From assembly GCA_973895155.1 (NCBI GenBank), contig OZ316897.1, positions 15,066,001-15,130,000 on the forward strand: a stretch of DNA of 64,000 nucleotides, in the 5' to 3' direction. Under the pieces are notes generated by a model. It did not search any database. It worked only from the letters and a program-made list of their open reading frames with translations, and was not told where the DNA came from. Within the stretch, counting starts at the first letter, position 1, and the number at the start of each line of letters is the position of its first letter. This stretch comes from Marsupella aquatica. Taxonomy: Eukaryota; Marchantiophyta. Made by a program: the position numbers and the translations under genes. This document shows positions 21,306 to 33,066 of this stretch, piece after piece.

Positions 21306-24300
21306 ATGAAGTCTGGTAAGAACAGACAAAAGACAGAGGAAGATGGTGAAAATGAGAAGAACGACGTTGGGAATGTTTAGAGGAAGAGCGGAAAGAGAAA
21401 TGTAGAGAAGTTTTCGTTCGGTTAGCTGGCAACCGAGAATTTAGACTGGATTGGGACTGCAATCAATGATATGAATTGTTCAGTCAAAAGTTCATCGGTG
21501 TAGCGAGTGAGGGTGTTTTGTTATCTGTACATGTACTGGCGTAGCTGAGATTGGATTGGATCCGCTTGCTGGCAGCAACCATGCTTGACCGCTGTGTGAT
21601 GAGGGTCAAAGAGTTTGGATTACCGAATTTGTGGTCAAAGCTTGGCGAATCGAATTTACTGAACTCAGCCTTTGTATTAATTCACTTTTCATTCCTTTTT
21701 CTTCTTTCTCAGGAGACGGAACAAGCCGACCTAGCAAAAGACCTAAAAAGTCGTCCACCAGAAAGGTACGTATTTGTGTGGATGCGGCTCGAACTGGAAT
21801 TGAGTGGCCCCAAAAGCTTCAGTGGAGAGATCTAGCGATTGAGCTTGGAATTCTGTTTCAAATTGTGAACCTTTGTATCCCCGCTCCAGGAAGATAAAGC
21901 TTACGAACCAGCTGAGGACGTGGATGGGGAGGAAGAAGAATATTTTGAGGAGATTATCACAGAACAGGAAGGTTTGTTAGCGATTCACAATTCGCAATGC
22001 AATCAAAATTATGCGATTTATAACTGAAGGCATTGTGGAGATCAAAAAGTTGAAAGTTCTAGGTGGTTGAAGGAAATCAAACGGAGATTTACGGGTAATT
22101 CGTCTGGTTTTGCTCATGCGGCAATGTCACGTTGTCTGTCCAGAGAAAGTAGAGAGAAGGGACTTCACGAAGCTTGAGCTGAAGGCGGACCACATGAATC
22201 GCCCACTATGGGTGTGTGCTGATGGTCACATCTTTTTAGAAACGTTTTCTCAGCTGTACAAGCAGGCATACGACTTCCTTATCGCAATCTCAGAGCCAGT
22301 TTGCAGGTCTTGTTTTCGCTTCAACGCCTTGCCTGGGAAATTCTCAAATATCGCTTATTTCTATAATTAAATTTCTCGGCAAACAAGGGCTTGTTACCCA
22401 AATTGTCTTTCATGTTAGGGACGTTGTGAAGCCTCCGGCACTAAACTATTTCTGTTCACAGATACGTTGAAAAATCTGAATTTTATAAAATTCACGACAG
22501 CCAATAATTTAGTAGGAGGTGATTGACATTTTTAGGGATTCTGGCGCTTCCATAACTCTGATGTGATGGTTAACAGCTATCTTGGATAGTTGCGTTAATG
22601 CTGACATTACTCATATATTCGTAAATTGGGATTATGATGTCCCTACTGTTGCGTACTAACTACAGACGTGTGCATTTGTGTCTGCAGGCCTGAGTCGATG
22701 CATGAATACAACTTGACACCGCATTCCTTGTATGCTGCAGTCTCAGTAGGTCTAGAAACAGAGACCATCATTAATGTCCTGGACAGACTCTCCAAAACAA
22801 AACTTGCTAGTGAAATCCTTAACTTTATTCGAGCCTCCACTCTAAACTATGGAAAGGTGAAGCTTGTCTTACAGAAGAACCGATATTTTGTGGAATCACC
22901 TCATCCAGAGGTAACTCCTGTGATCCACGAACTGAATCTCTCTTCCCTGTCAATATGTAGAACGGTGGCTCATGCTTCTTGTCATCAAGGAGTACATGGA
23001 TATTGCCGCCACGTGCTTACTCGTATTTGGTTATGGCAGTGCAGGTTCTTTCAAAGCTCCTTAAAGATGACGTCATAGCCCGGGCAAGGATACTTGGTGA
23101 GGTGAGTAAGCGAAACTTCAGAGCTAAGTATGCAGGTTAATCGTACCAGTCCCTGTTGATGTTACAGGATTGACATGCTGCACTTGTTGATTTTAAATTT
23201 ACGGCTGGTATGCTTTTGCACATGGCAGGCTGGTTCAAAAGATGCTCAGTCGTTCACGGTCAGTAAGGCTCCACTAGATTCTGCCGCTGCCAACCAAGAA
23301 CTTCTTGCAGCTGATGAGATTGCTGCAGCTGCTGAGGAGAAAGATATGCATTCATTTGAGATCGACCCTGCCCAGGTAATATTCTCGCAAGTGACGTGGG
23401 AGTAAATGACAGGAGTATCTTCTGTGAGTTAGCGTCTCAAATTTTGGTTTTTCCTTCACCTTGAGGGCAGTAATTCCCTTTTAAAAGGAAGTATTCGTTC
23501 CTTTAGGTGGACAGGTTTTGTGAAATAACAAAAGGGGATCATTTGTTCAGGTGGAGCATGTAAAACAGCGATGCCTCCCAAATGCTCTCAACTATCCAAT
23601 GCTCGAGGAATACGATTTCAGGAATGATACTGTAAGTCTTCGCGCACTACCCATAGTAGTAACATCAAACCAAACAGTCTGGTTGTTACTTCTCAAGCTA
23701 TTCTTGTGTGGACATTCAATTATGCCAGAATTAATTGTAAACTTGAATGCCCATCTGCACTCGAAGATGGTCTGCATGCTAATGAGAAATACTCTCTATT
23801 GACAACGGTGGTTATTAATGACGCAGATTAATGCAGATGTAGCGATGGAATTGAAACCTCAGGCACAGCCTAGACCATACCAAGAAAAAAGTCTCAGCAA
23901 GATGTTTGGAAATGGTGATTCTACCTGTGGTTTCTTTCGAGTCGTAGTATGTTCTAGAACGATGGCTAATGAATGTTGGTCTTGTACCTTGTCACCTGAA
24001 ATGTGCGATTACACGTTTGAGTAGGATAGCATTCAAGCAGCCTTTTGCCAATGTTTCTAAAGATTTCCCCTTATTTTTGCAGGGCGTGCAAGATCTGGGA
24101 TTATTGTGCTTCCATGTGGTGCGGGAAAGTCATTGGTGGGGGTTTCAGCAGCTTGTCGTATTAAAAAGAGTTGTCTATGTTTGGCAACGAATGCAGTGTC
24201 AGTTGATCAATGGGCATTTCAGTTCAAATTGTGGTCTACAATCAGAGATGATCAGATTTCACGCTTCACTTCTGACAGTAAGGAGAGATTGAAGAGTAAC

Positions 24301-27184
24301 GTGGGTGTTGTGGTAACAACCTACAATATGGTTGCATTTGGAGGCAAGCGGTCAGAGGAATCCCAGAAAATTATTGATGAGATTCAGAACCGGGAGTGGG
24401 GATTACTTCTGATGGACGAGGTAAATTCAATGCGCTTCAGAAGAAATCAGTTTGTTGAGGGAAAGCTATGTGTCTGTTGATGTGGACATCCTTTCTGGTT
24501 TTATCATACCGTCGACCTCGACTATTTTGGACTGTTAGTGCACTTTTCGGAAGGTTCCTAAATTGCCTCCCGCCGAAAGTTCATGCCAAGAAACAGAGGC
24601 CAACCAATGACCTACCAATGTAGAGAGTCAAGTGACCACACAGGTCACAGAAATACAGCAGAGACAATATCAGTTACTACAACATATGTGCCTAATACAG
24701 ATTTGCTGTATCGACAGGTCCATGTTGTTCCAGCGCATATGTTTCGGAAGGTGATTAGTATCACGAAGTCTCACTGCAAACTTGGGCTTACCGGTAAAGC
24801 TGTTCAGTCTCTTGCGAGCTTTGCTCAAATCTTTCGAAATATCCAGTTTTGTGATGCGACATCTGCTTTGCTAGTTTTGGCTTAGGCGTTCATTTGAGGT
24901 TCCTTATTTGACTTGGTTCATCAAGTCTTGGGTTGGTCCTTACCCACGAAATTTATGTATCTCTTACAGCTACCCTGGTTCGAGAAGATGACCGAATTAG
25001 TGACCTCAACTTTCTCATTGGCCCAAAGTTGTACGAGGCCAATTGGTTGGATTTGGTGAAAGGGGGTTTCATCGCCAATGTACAATGTGCAGAAGTGTGG
25101 TGTCCGATGACAAAGGAATTTTATGCAGAGTACTTGAAGAAGGAAAATTCTAGGAAGAGACAGGTGTGACAGTAAGAAACTTCTGTATGTCGTTAGAGAG
25201 AAAGAGCAGACGTTTTGCAATGAGGAAAGTATGTTGGCAGATAGATAAAAAAGCTTTCATTCAAGACATCTGTTGTCTGGTCTGGTAGTAGTCTTGCAAT
25301 ATACGGCGGCATTGCCTTTTCTGGGTCTAATTTGGTGGTGTTGTGAATAGGGCTTATATGTCATGAATCCAAACAAGTTTCGAGCTTGCGAGTTTCTGAT
25401 TCGATTCCACGAGCAACAGCGCGGCGACAAGATCATTGTTTTCTCAGATAATCTCTTTGCTTTGAGGGAGTATGCCAAGAAGCTAAAGCGGCCATATATT
25501 GACGGTCCTACCAGGTAGGCTGACCATTTTGCTAATCGGTAACGAGCTTTTCAACACCGTCTGCTCTTGAATTATCATCTCCTTGAGCACTATGGATGAT
25601 AGAATCAAAGCTCCATTTCTCTTGCAGTATTGGAAATTAGCAATAAGACACTGAAAGTATCTTCTCATTTTGCAGCCATCATGAAAGGACTAGTGTTCTC
25701 CACGCTTTCAAACACAGCACTGAGTTGAATACAGTATTTCTGTCTAAGGTATGCTCAAAAATTACTTTGGTCCGGCTAAGCATGCTGCCCATCTGTACGT
25801 GTTTCAAACGTGGTCAATAGTCATGTCTTATTGAATGGATCCCTCTCATTCACAGGTAGGAGATAACTCGATTGACATACCAGAAGCAAACGTTCTTATT
25901 CAAATATCTTCACATGCTGGTTCACGCCGACAAGAGGCGCAGCGACTGGGTCGTATTCTTCGTGCCAAGGTTGGTAAAGATTGACTGGCATTAAGTGTGG
26001 TACTTTCTCGTTGTCACTCGTCACTCTGTTCGAATCACCTGGGTTGAAATAATAGTTGTGAATTGTATTTGAAATGTGGTTTTGGCTTCTGATCCACAGG
26101 GCAAGCTTAAGGACCGTATGGCTGGAGGAGCAGAAGAATTCAATGCCTTCTTTTACACTCTGGTTTCTACTGACACACAAGTGAGACAGCGTCGTCGATG
26201 TTCCACGTTGTTGTCTAATACTTATCAAATATCCACAGTTGAAACAGGAGTGTTTCATTAAATTAGGAATTAACATCTAGTCCCATTTGTGCACGACTCT
26301 TTTCTAACACGGAACTCGCATATTTCCAGGAAATGTACTATTCTTCGAAACGGCAACAATTTTTGATTGATCAAGGGTACAGCTTCAAGGTGATGGCATT
26401 TTAATGATGACTGGAGAAAAAGTAGTCATTCTCTACCGTGATTTGATCTTCTAATTTATTAGTCTTGAATATTATTGATCATACAGGTGATCACAGGCTT
26501 GCCTCCATCAGATTCAGGTGCAGAGTTGAGCTACTACAAGCTTGGAGATCAGCTTGACCTGCTGACAAAGGTATAGGACCACTGCAAGTATTTTCAGCAA
26601 GTATTCCATTTTACTATTCCAAATAGTTTGCAGAAGTATGTCAATGGATGCAGTTCGCGTGGCAAAAATAAGCCGACATTTCACATGTTGAGTCTTTGAT
26701 GGCAGGTTTTAAATGCAGGAGATGAGGCAGCGGGAGTAGAGCAGCTGGAGGAGGATGTTGATGACATTACTCAGTGGCGGACTAGGCGCACCACCGGCTC
26801 GCTCGGTCGCTATTCTGGAGCTGATGGCATGATGTATATGGAATACAGGTTAGAAAGACTGCTTCGTATCGTGATAGTACATGATGCATCAAGTGTTGAA
26901 GACTTGTTAGAGTAAATGTTCTGTGTCTTTTGATTACTCAAGCTAAGAGAGGCTGTGGTGTCATATCATGTGTATAATTTGTTGACGAATGGAGGCTAAC
27001 AGACTTGTATCACAGTAATCTTGGAGGTTACTATTAAGTGCTGGAAGTGATCAGACTACGGTAACGAGACTAATTGCGTTTGTGTTGAACCTGTCACAGT
27101 ACTGGACGGGGTCGTGGGCAAAAACCCAAAGCTCGGGATCCCAATAAGCCAAGGAATGCTCTGTTCAAGAAACGGTTCAACTGA
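21306..27184 (+). CDS. XPB: TFIIH DNA helicase/translocase subunit XPB (RAD25/ERCC3)
   Basis: Twenty coding exons can be joined with GT/AG borders into 771 codons plus TGA, about the length of plant XPB. Exons: 21306-21315, 21713-21765, 21890-21971, 22144-22306, 22688-22910, 23045-23101, 23229-23375, 23551-23631, 23827-23914, 24083-24420, 24718-24793, 24970-25163, 25351-25514, 25676-25748, 25856-25969, 26100-26180, 26330-26389, 26487-26570, 26706-26848, 27100-27184. The start MKSG is split by an intron after ten coding bases. Residues 1-50 form a basic then acidic tail. Walker A (LPCGAGKS) is near 310-318, the DEVH box at 413-416 spans an exon junction, the XPB-specific RED motif (VREDD) is near 443-447, and motif VI ([10 protein letters not shown]) is at 612-621. 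XPB is the ATPase that drives promoter opening in transcription initiation and damage opening in nucleotide excision repair, in the nucleus as part of TFIIH. All motifs are intact. Confidence 0.96.
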
Positions 27185-27804
27185 GGAGGTGTTTACATGT
27201 CCTTGCCCGAGTGCTTGGAAATGTGTACTCTGAAACGTCTGCAAGTATGTCCTCGGCGTGAAATTGGACTGCTTCACTTGTGTCCATCCATCTCTATGGA
27301 TACAGTAAATACATGGGAACATCATTGTCCTGAGCGTGAATGTGGCGGACGCTGATTCATTCCATGACTTGAGACACTTGGAAGGCGTGGTGTTGCAAGC
27401 AGCTTTCAATATTAGAACCAGCAAACATGGTTCAAAAGTTGATGAGGCCAACCAGTTCGGCAGAGAGTTTAGTACCTGTAGGTCCTTGTATGCACAAGGA
27501 CTTCAATCGACTAAAATCCTCCACACCCAACAGTGCGTCGGAATTTCTCACTGCAATCAAATTCCTGCTGGACGCAAAAGTTATCTAACACAACAATGGA
27601 AAGTTGTACACTACTATTCATTTATGGAGAGGGATCAGATGTACAGGCACTAGGGTGAACCTACTGTGATTGATGGATCCAGCCATCAGATTCCAACCTC
27701 TTTTCCTCCTAACAGAATTTTGTTGTCCCGTTCATAAACAAATTCGAAAGTCAAAAGTAATTAAATCGACCCGAGCATTGGAAACACTTACTCGCATCCT
27801 TATA
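27185..27804. other. XPB 3' flank
   Basis: Presumed 3' UTR and intergenic DNA between the convergent XPB and DUF1218 genes. No coding signal was recognised. Confidence 0.4.
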
Positions 27805-27983
27805 GCCCCAGAGCACATGTCCACCAGCAAAATTACTCGTGTTACCCGTATGCTTGCACAGCATATTGAACATTTAATTATGCGAACTATTCACGGCCCA
27901 GGGCACAGTTCCAATAGCAAGATTATTGGTGTCGCCTTTATGGGTGTTGCACAACATATTGTACATTTATCTATGCAATGCTT
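27805..27983. repeat. Diverged 91-bp tandem duplication
   Basis: Copies begin GCCCCAGAGCACA (27805) and GCCCAGGGCACA (27896). Both continue through GTTGCACAACATATT-like and ACATTTA-like words in the same order. At about 75% identity by eye this is an older duplication. Confidence 0.65.
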
Positions 27984-28382
27984 AACGGGCTGAAAGCGAC
28001 CAAATTTGTCTCGAACAGGCCTGTGAATAATCGCAAAATGTAGTCCTGGAACAGAAGGAATTTATTCAAATCCTATACATCACTTGCAAACATTCCGTTG
28101 TGTACGTACGAACAACATTAGAGAAATTTAACGACTTTGTGCAAACCGCTACACCATCGACTCAACCGGGATCATCGGCCGGGAGTTTACAAACGGAACG
28201 AATTGAAAATGTGTTTTTTGTAGTGTGAACATTTCATGAAGTGCATAAAGTGTATACCAGAATGTTGGTGAATTGAAGTAAACCTTTCTATTAACAATTG
28301 TACAATGTGGTCTACAAGTCAGTAAGGCTTGCTAGGTCTAGGATATTTCTGAAATTAGTCCGAGTTTGAAGTCGCCAAAAAC

Positions 28383-30723
28383 TTAATTTCCATGGCTCGG
28401 CGGAGATTTGGGGTATCCAGTAACTAGACCAGGATAGGGTGGTGGTGGGAAACTCTGATCGGTAGGGATCGGCATCTGATTTTGTGCAGGATGGGGGAAT
28501 GGACCATATGGATAGGAAAAAGCTTGAGGATTGGCACTGGGCGGACCACCGTAAGAGGATGGGTAGGCAGGGTAGAGATGATAGCCAGGGTAAGCGTGTC
28601 CCATAGCAACCTGCTGCGGCGATACTTGTGCAGTTCTAGCTGCGACCTTGGCAGCCGATGATGCCAAATAAAATATCAGATCCAGGACCACAGTTGCCAG
28701 AGCCAAAAGAGACCCTCCAGCAAAAACCAAGGGTTTCACGACATTACATTGCCCTCCAAGCCACATATATTGTTGTCGTTGATCGTTCAGGCTTGCCCCG
28801 GCCATCAAAAGAGCGAAGGCATTGAGAAATGTTATCCTGCAAAAAAGGAGATCAATGTCTGTGAGAAGAAGAAAAACCACATGCGAAAATTTAGGCTCCG
28901 AAGGTAAAACTCCCTAGTTATAGTGAGAGGAAAGCGGACACAGTTGCAAGCCCTAGACTCACAGTTCCTACAACCCTTGTTCCATCTGCTTTGCAGATCT
29001 GTAGGCACTTAGAAAAACCATAAGATAACAATTGATCGATTTGACATCGAGATGTTGATATGAAAAATCAAATCCTGGAATCAACTTATGTTGGGACTCT
29101 TTGCCGCCACAACACACAAGAAGGGATGTTCAAAATTGCATACACCACAAAAGTGGGTGGCCGTTGCCGACATACCAGCACGCCACTAAGCAGATGATAG
29201 CAACGGATCTGTTGGAGGCAGCTGCTGAGTTTGGAGGCAAGGGTGGCCCTGATTTACAGCAGATACAGCCGCCAAATACAGTCACAAGAACTTGTGCAAC
29301 TAACAAGACCAGCGCCGCAGATACACCCAAGGCAAGGGCTGGACTGCTTGGGTAGACACAGTGACCATCAACCATGCGAACCTGAGACGCCTGAAAGGTC
29401 ACAACATCAAAAAGTCGATTAAGGAACAATGAGGTTAGTTTTCTGGGTACAGCAATTTGTAGTATATGCCCATACCAACACTTCGGAACTAATCACGGTA
29501 CTAAACTATCACAGTGAGGTTCCACAATCGGTCGTACTTCTGAGTCCGATAAGCAGAGTATGACCAACACAGCGGGAGAGTAACGTCCAGAGAACTAATT
29601 AATGTTTCCAGTGAGGGAAGAAACAATCATTTGCATAAAAACAAAGCGTATCACGGACTAGAAGCCTCTCGAGGAGTTTTCTCAGGAGCGTGCATCAGGC
29701 TGCATTGGCATAATGGCTACCAATCTACTGATTGACGATCACCAGAGTTAGGCCACAAAAATCATTTGGGAAGGATGCCACAAAACAGAAGTTATGAACT
29801 TAAGCTTCAATAGAGAGGGAACAATCCACCAAGGAAACGAACAAGAAAGCTATTAAGGACCACACTTCGCAGAACGATGCAAGAGAAGAAAAATGCGATT
29901 CACTTCTTGAATGAATTCTACAGAGTCTACTCAAGCTAAGTGGCGAGCAACCCAAGGACGACCTGAGTATCGATTAGAAAAGCAGGAGCGCAGGCGAGCA
30001 CCAACAATCACGAACCCATCGACCGTCCCCCTAACCCGCCTCGATTTCGTCGCTACTTCATGCACTAGGTCGCATTAAGTTACAAGGCCCAACTATCGAG
30101 GAGTTTGGTCAGCCATATGGTAATTGCGTCAAGAAATCGACAACCATTTTGATCCAACTAGGCCCTCCAATTTTCTAAATTGCGTGCAAAACGTATGTCA
30201 GAAATCTCAACTTCTCACTCGATCGGATGACATCATCATGCGCGGAAGCGACAGCCATTAATCTTCATGCAAATCTAAACAGGTCTACTTGTAGTTTATG
30301 TACAGTTTCCACATGTTTGCGGCCGGATTCAAAGTAGCTTGTCCGACGTACGCGCTGATCGACTATGGAAGTTCGTCCTCTCCGTCGAAAGTCGTAAAAT
30401 AATTGGCAAGGTCGCAGAGCGGAAAAACGAAATTCCAAACAGGTTTGGCAAGGCACAAGAGAGGAAGGGATGAATTATAAACATCGTAGATAGGGCAGAA
30501 GAGAGAAAGAAAGGAGACCAATAACATAGAATGGCGATCATGACAGCAGCTAGACAGAGATGACTTTACGCAAGTTTGGCAAAGAAAGAAGGAAGACACA
30601 GGGGAAAGAGAAATCCACCTTGATCCTCTTAATCTCTGCAAAGAGTCCCAGCACAGCTGATGTGAACCCCAGGGTAAGCACTATTCCACAGACCCATTTT
30701 TGTTCATTGGTGAGCCTTCCCAT
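28383..30723 (-). CDS. DUF1218 family four-TM membrane protein
   Basis: Three exons on the minus strand join in phase: 30723-30619 (35 codons), 29390-29176 and 28836-28383, ending TAA, for 257 residues. The order is a short N-terminus (MGRLTNEQKW), TM1 at about 10-29, a loop with CVYPSS, TM2 at about 53-74 followed by a CICC cysteine cluster, TM3 at about 98-121 and TM4 at about 138-165. This is the layout of plant DUF1218 proteins, including MODIFYING WALL LIGNIN-1/2 and related wall or vein-patterning proteins. The C-terminal 90 residues are rich in Pro, Tyr and Gly (YPGYHLYPAYPSSYGG) and would face the cytosol or lumen as a disordered tail. The tail is longer than in the shortest family members. 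Introns are 1228 and 339 bases. The gene is convergent with XPB. Confidence 0.88.
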
Positions 30724-32910
30724 TACTCCGTGTTCGCCTCTTCTGCTTGACCCTCAAGCCGTCTTCAGCCGGCGACTATCAAATCAACAGCAGAGAGAAA
30801 CCTGGTATTCCTGAATATTGCGGCTGGAACCCAAATGGCGGCGACCGTCCCTATTTCTCTCGCGGGATCCGAGCACACAGCTGGCACTTGTCCTCTCTTC
30901 TCTTCCACCATGAATCAACTCAATTAGATGGGCACTCTCCTCATCTAGATTGGGGCCCGAAACAGGTCACAGGGAACCGACGTCTCAAGGAAAGAAACCA
31001 CCGTCGTTTCACTACTTCAAATCTTACTTGTTCCCGTGTTGTCACCAAGTTTGTCACTTGCATTCTTGCTACTACTTTTAGCCGCAGTAAGGGTTCTTGA
31101 GCTCGCCTTACTCGGTCTTCCTGACTGCCTGATCCTCCTCATCACTCAACAATGTCCTCTGCAATCCTGGCTCCCCGTTATCGTCACTTCAGTGGATTGC
31201 TCTTCCTTCCTGCTGGATTCTTACTCAGCTGCCTGCTCCTCCTCCAACCTCTTCCTTAACTAACTGCTCCAGTTTGCTACTGGTGCTCGTTCCGTCACGT
31301 CCGGAAGTCTTAGTCCCCGAGGTCGTTGAGCTAGAAAAAGTAACGAGTAAGAATTAATTCAAGCAGAAGAGAACGGCGGAAGATCTCGCAGAAGACAAAA
31401 TTGCCGAAAAACAAATTGTACGCAGCGAATGAATGAATGGATAGTCCCTAACGTCAGGCTTGTCAACGCGGGATGCGACTAACAGAGGAAGGAAGACAGG
31501 GAGGGAGGGAATAAGTGGATACGTTCCCGCTGCAAAGCTTCTGGATGGCGGCATCCAACGCAAGGAATGCACGACCGTAGGAATGAAGTCACCTTGCCTA
31601 TGCCTGAATGAGCGCTACAGGCAAGGAAAGACGACGCTATCTAAAGAGAGGACTGGAGGATGAATTCATGAACACATTCTACGGTCGAGCTTCTAATGAA
31701 GCATCCAACGGGAGGGAGAGCGAGAGAGGAGAGAGAGACGACAAGACGGCGGGAGCGAGAGAAAATGAAATCATACTCGATTTGCAGGCCTCCAATGCTG
31801 GCATCCAACCGGCGGAAATAGAGGAACGGAGACTCAACGAGCACTGCAGAAAACGAGATGGGACAGGAGCGGGGGTGGGAGAGACCGAGTGCCTACACTC
31901 TACATTTCAAGCTCAAGCCTCCGTCATGATAGCAGTATCCAATGAAGAGAATGTCGAGGAAAGAAAGGAGGGTTGGGACGCGACAAGTTGTCACTGTCTG
32001 AACTCTCAATGAAGGCATCAAGACAAGAGTAGACAACGAGACTAGACAGTCGTAGACCAGACTATCGTAGAGGCCAGAGGGGGCACTCTGGCAGGAGGCA
32101 GGTGGGTGGTCAGAGTCTCAGTCGTGTGTGACTTGACCCACTGCGCTCTGTAACGACGGAAGCCCAATCGGAGCAAATGCCACAGAGCTATGAATTTTAA
32201 AGCTGTCAACAACGATGAATTGACAGAATGATAACATTCACGCTGACCGAGGAATGAGCGCTGCCTCACTGCCTGACTGCCTGGATCGCTGGCTGGCAGG
32301 ATCAAAGCAAAAGCCGACCGGGAACTTGGACTGGCGGTACTTCCGAAGACTGTTCACTACTCATCACCCAGGAATGAGTGCAGGCCGACGACAGGCTCGC
32401 TCGCTCGCCCCATCGCTGGCCCATCAAGTGTACAGTACTGTGGGAACTTGGACTGAACTTGGACTGGCGGTCGGGTACTCGACTTCTATTCTCTCCTCTC
32501 TCATCAATGTCGTCTCTCTCAATTCCGTCTGGCGCACCTGCATGGCACCCGGAAAGTCCGTCGCATTCCGCAAGGGATGCGGATCTGTTCAATTCAAGCA
32601 ATCAATCAATCCGTCCTTCCATTCCTTCGTCGGGATCCCGTCTGGCGGAGCAGCACCGCACCTGCATGGCACCTGAAAAGACGGAAAGCTCAATTCACCT
32701 CATTCACTCACTCGCAATCAATGCCAACTCGACGGAAGGATTGGGAACAGCCATCAATGCGAAGGTGTACCGCAGCGGCATTATGATGATTTCCAGTCAG
32801 GCACTCCGCTCCGACCGAAGGTGAATCGATCGAATTCGATGGGATCGGTCGATGCACTCCGCCATAGCTCAAGGTACTCAAAGGTACCCTTCATCTGGTC
32901 GCTCAAATAA
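30724..32910. other. 5' flank of the DUF1218 gene, GC-richer with degenerate repeats
   Basis: This should contain the promoter of the minus-strand DUF1218 gene. A short phrase like GCATCCAACGG recurs near 31549, 31702, 31800 and (changed to GTATCCAATG) 31936. GGAACTTGGACTGGCGGT recurs near 32321 and, in extended form, near 32443-32470. CACCTGCATGGCACC recurs near 32538 and 32659. A plus-strand open frame at 31608-32012 spans part of the repeats but has no recognisable protein content. Confidence 0.4.
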
Positions 32911-33066
32911 AGGGGATCTCACACCTCAAAATGTGATGGACCTTAATAATTTAGCGTTCCAATAATAAAAGGGGGTCTCAAACCTCAAAATGTGATGGAC
33001 CTTAATAATTTAGCGTTCCAATGAAAGGGGCTCTCAAACCTCAAAATGTGATGGACCTTAATTTAG
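32911..33066. repeat. 56-59-bp tandem array, about 2.7 units
   Basis: Units begin at 32911, 32971 and 33026 with GGGGNTCTCA and share AACCTCAAAATGTGATGGAC followed by CTTAATAATTTAGCG. A diverged extra copy occurs at about 33425-33460. The units are nearly identical, so expansion is recent. Confidence 0.9.

Noticed and set aside
20446-21462. 338-codon open frame on the minus strand, antisense to the XPB 5' region
   Set aside because: It runs across the duplicated TATA-bearing block, so its internal repeat (TLHYH..LFIPP) is only the DNA duplication read backwards. Its end also overlaps the XPB first exon and intron. No known domain.
31608-32012. 134-codon plus-strand frame in the DUF1218 upstream region
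   Set aside because: It spans degenerate DNA repeats (GCATCCAACGG phrase) and has no recognisable domain or splice context.
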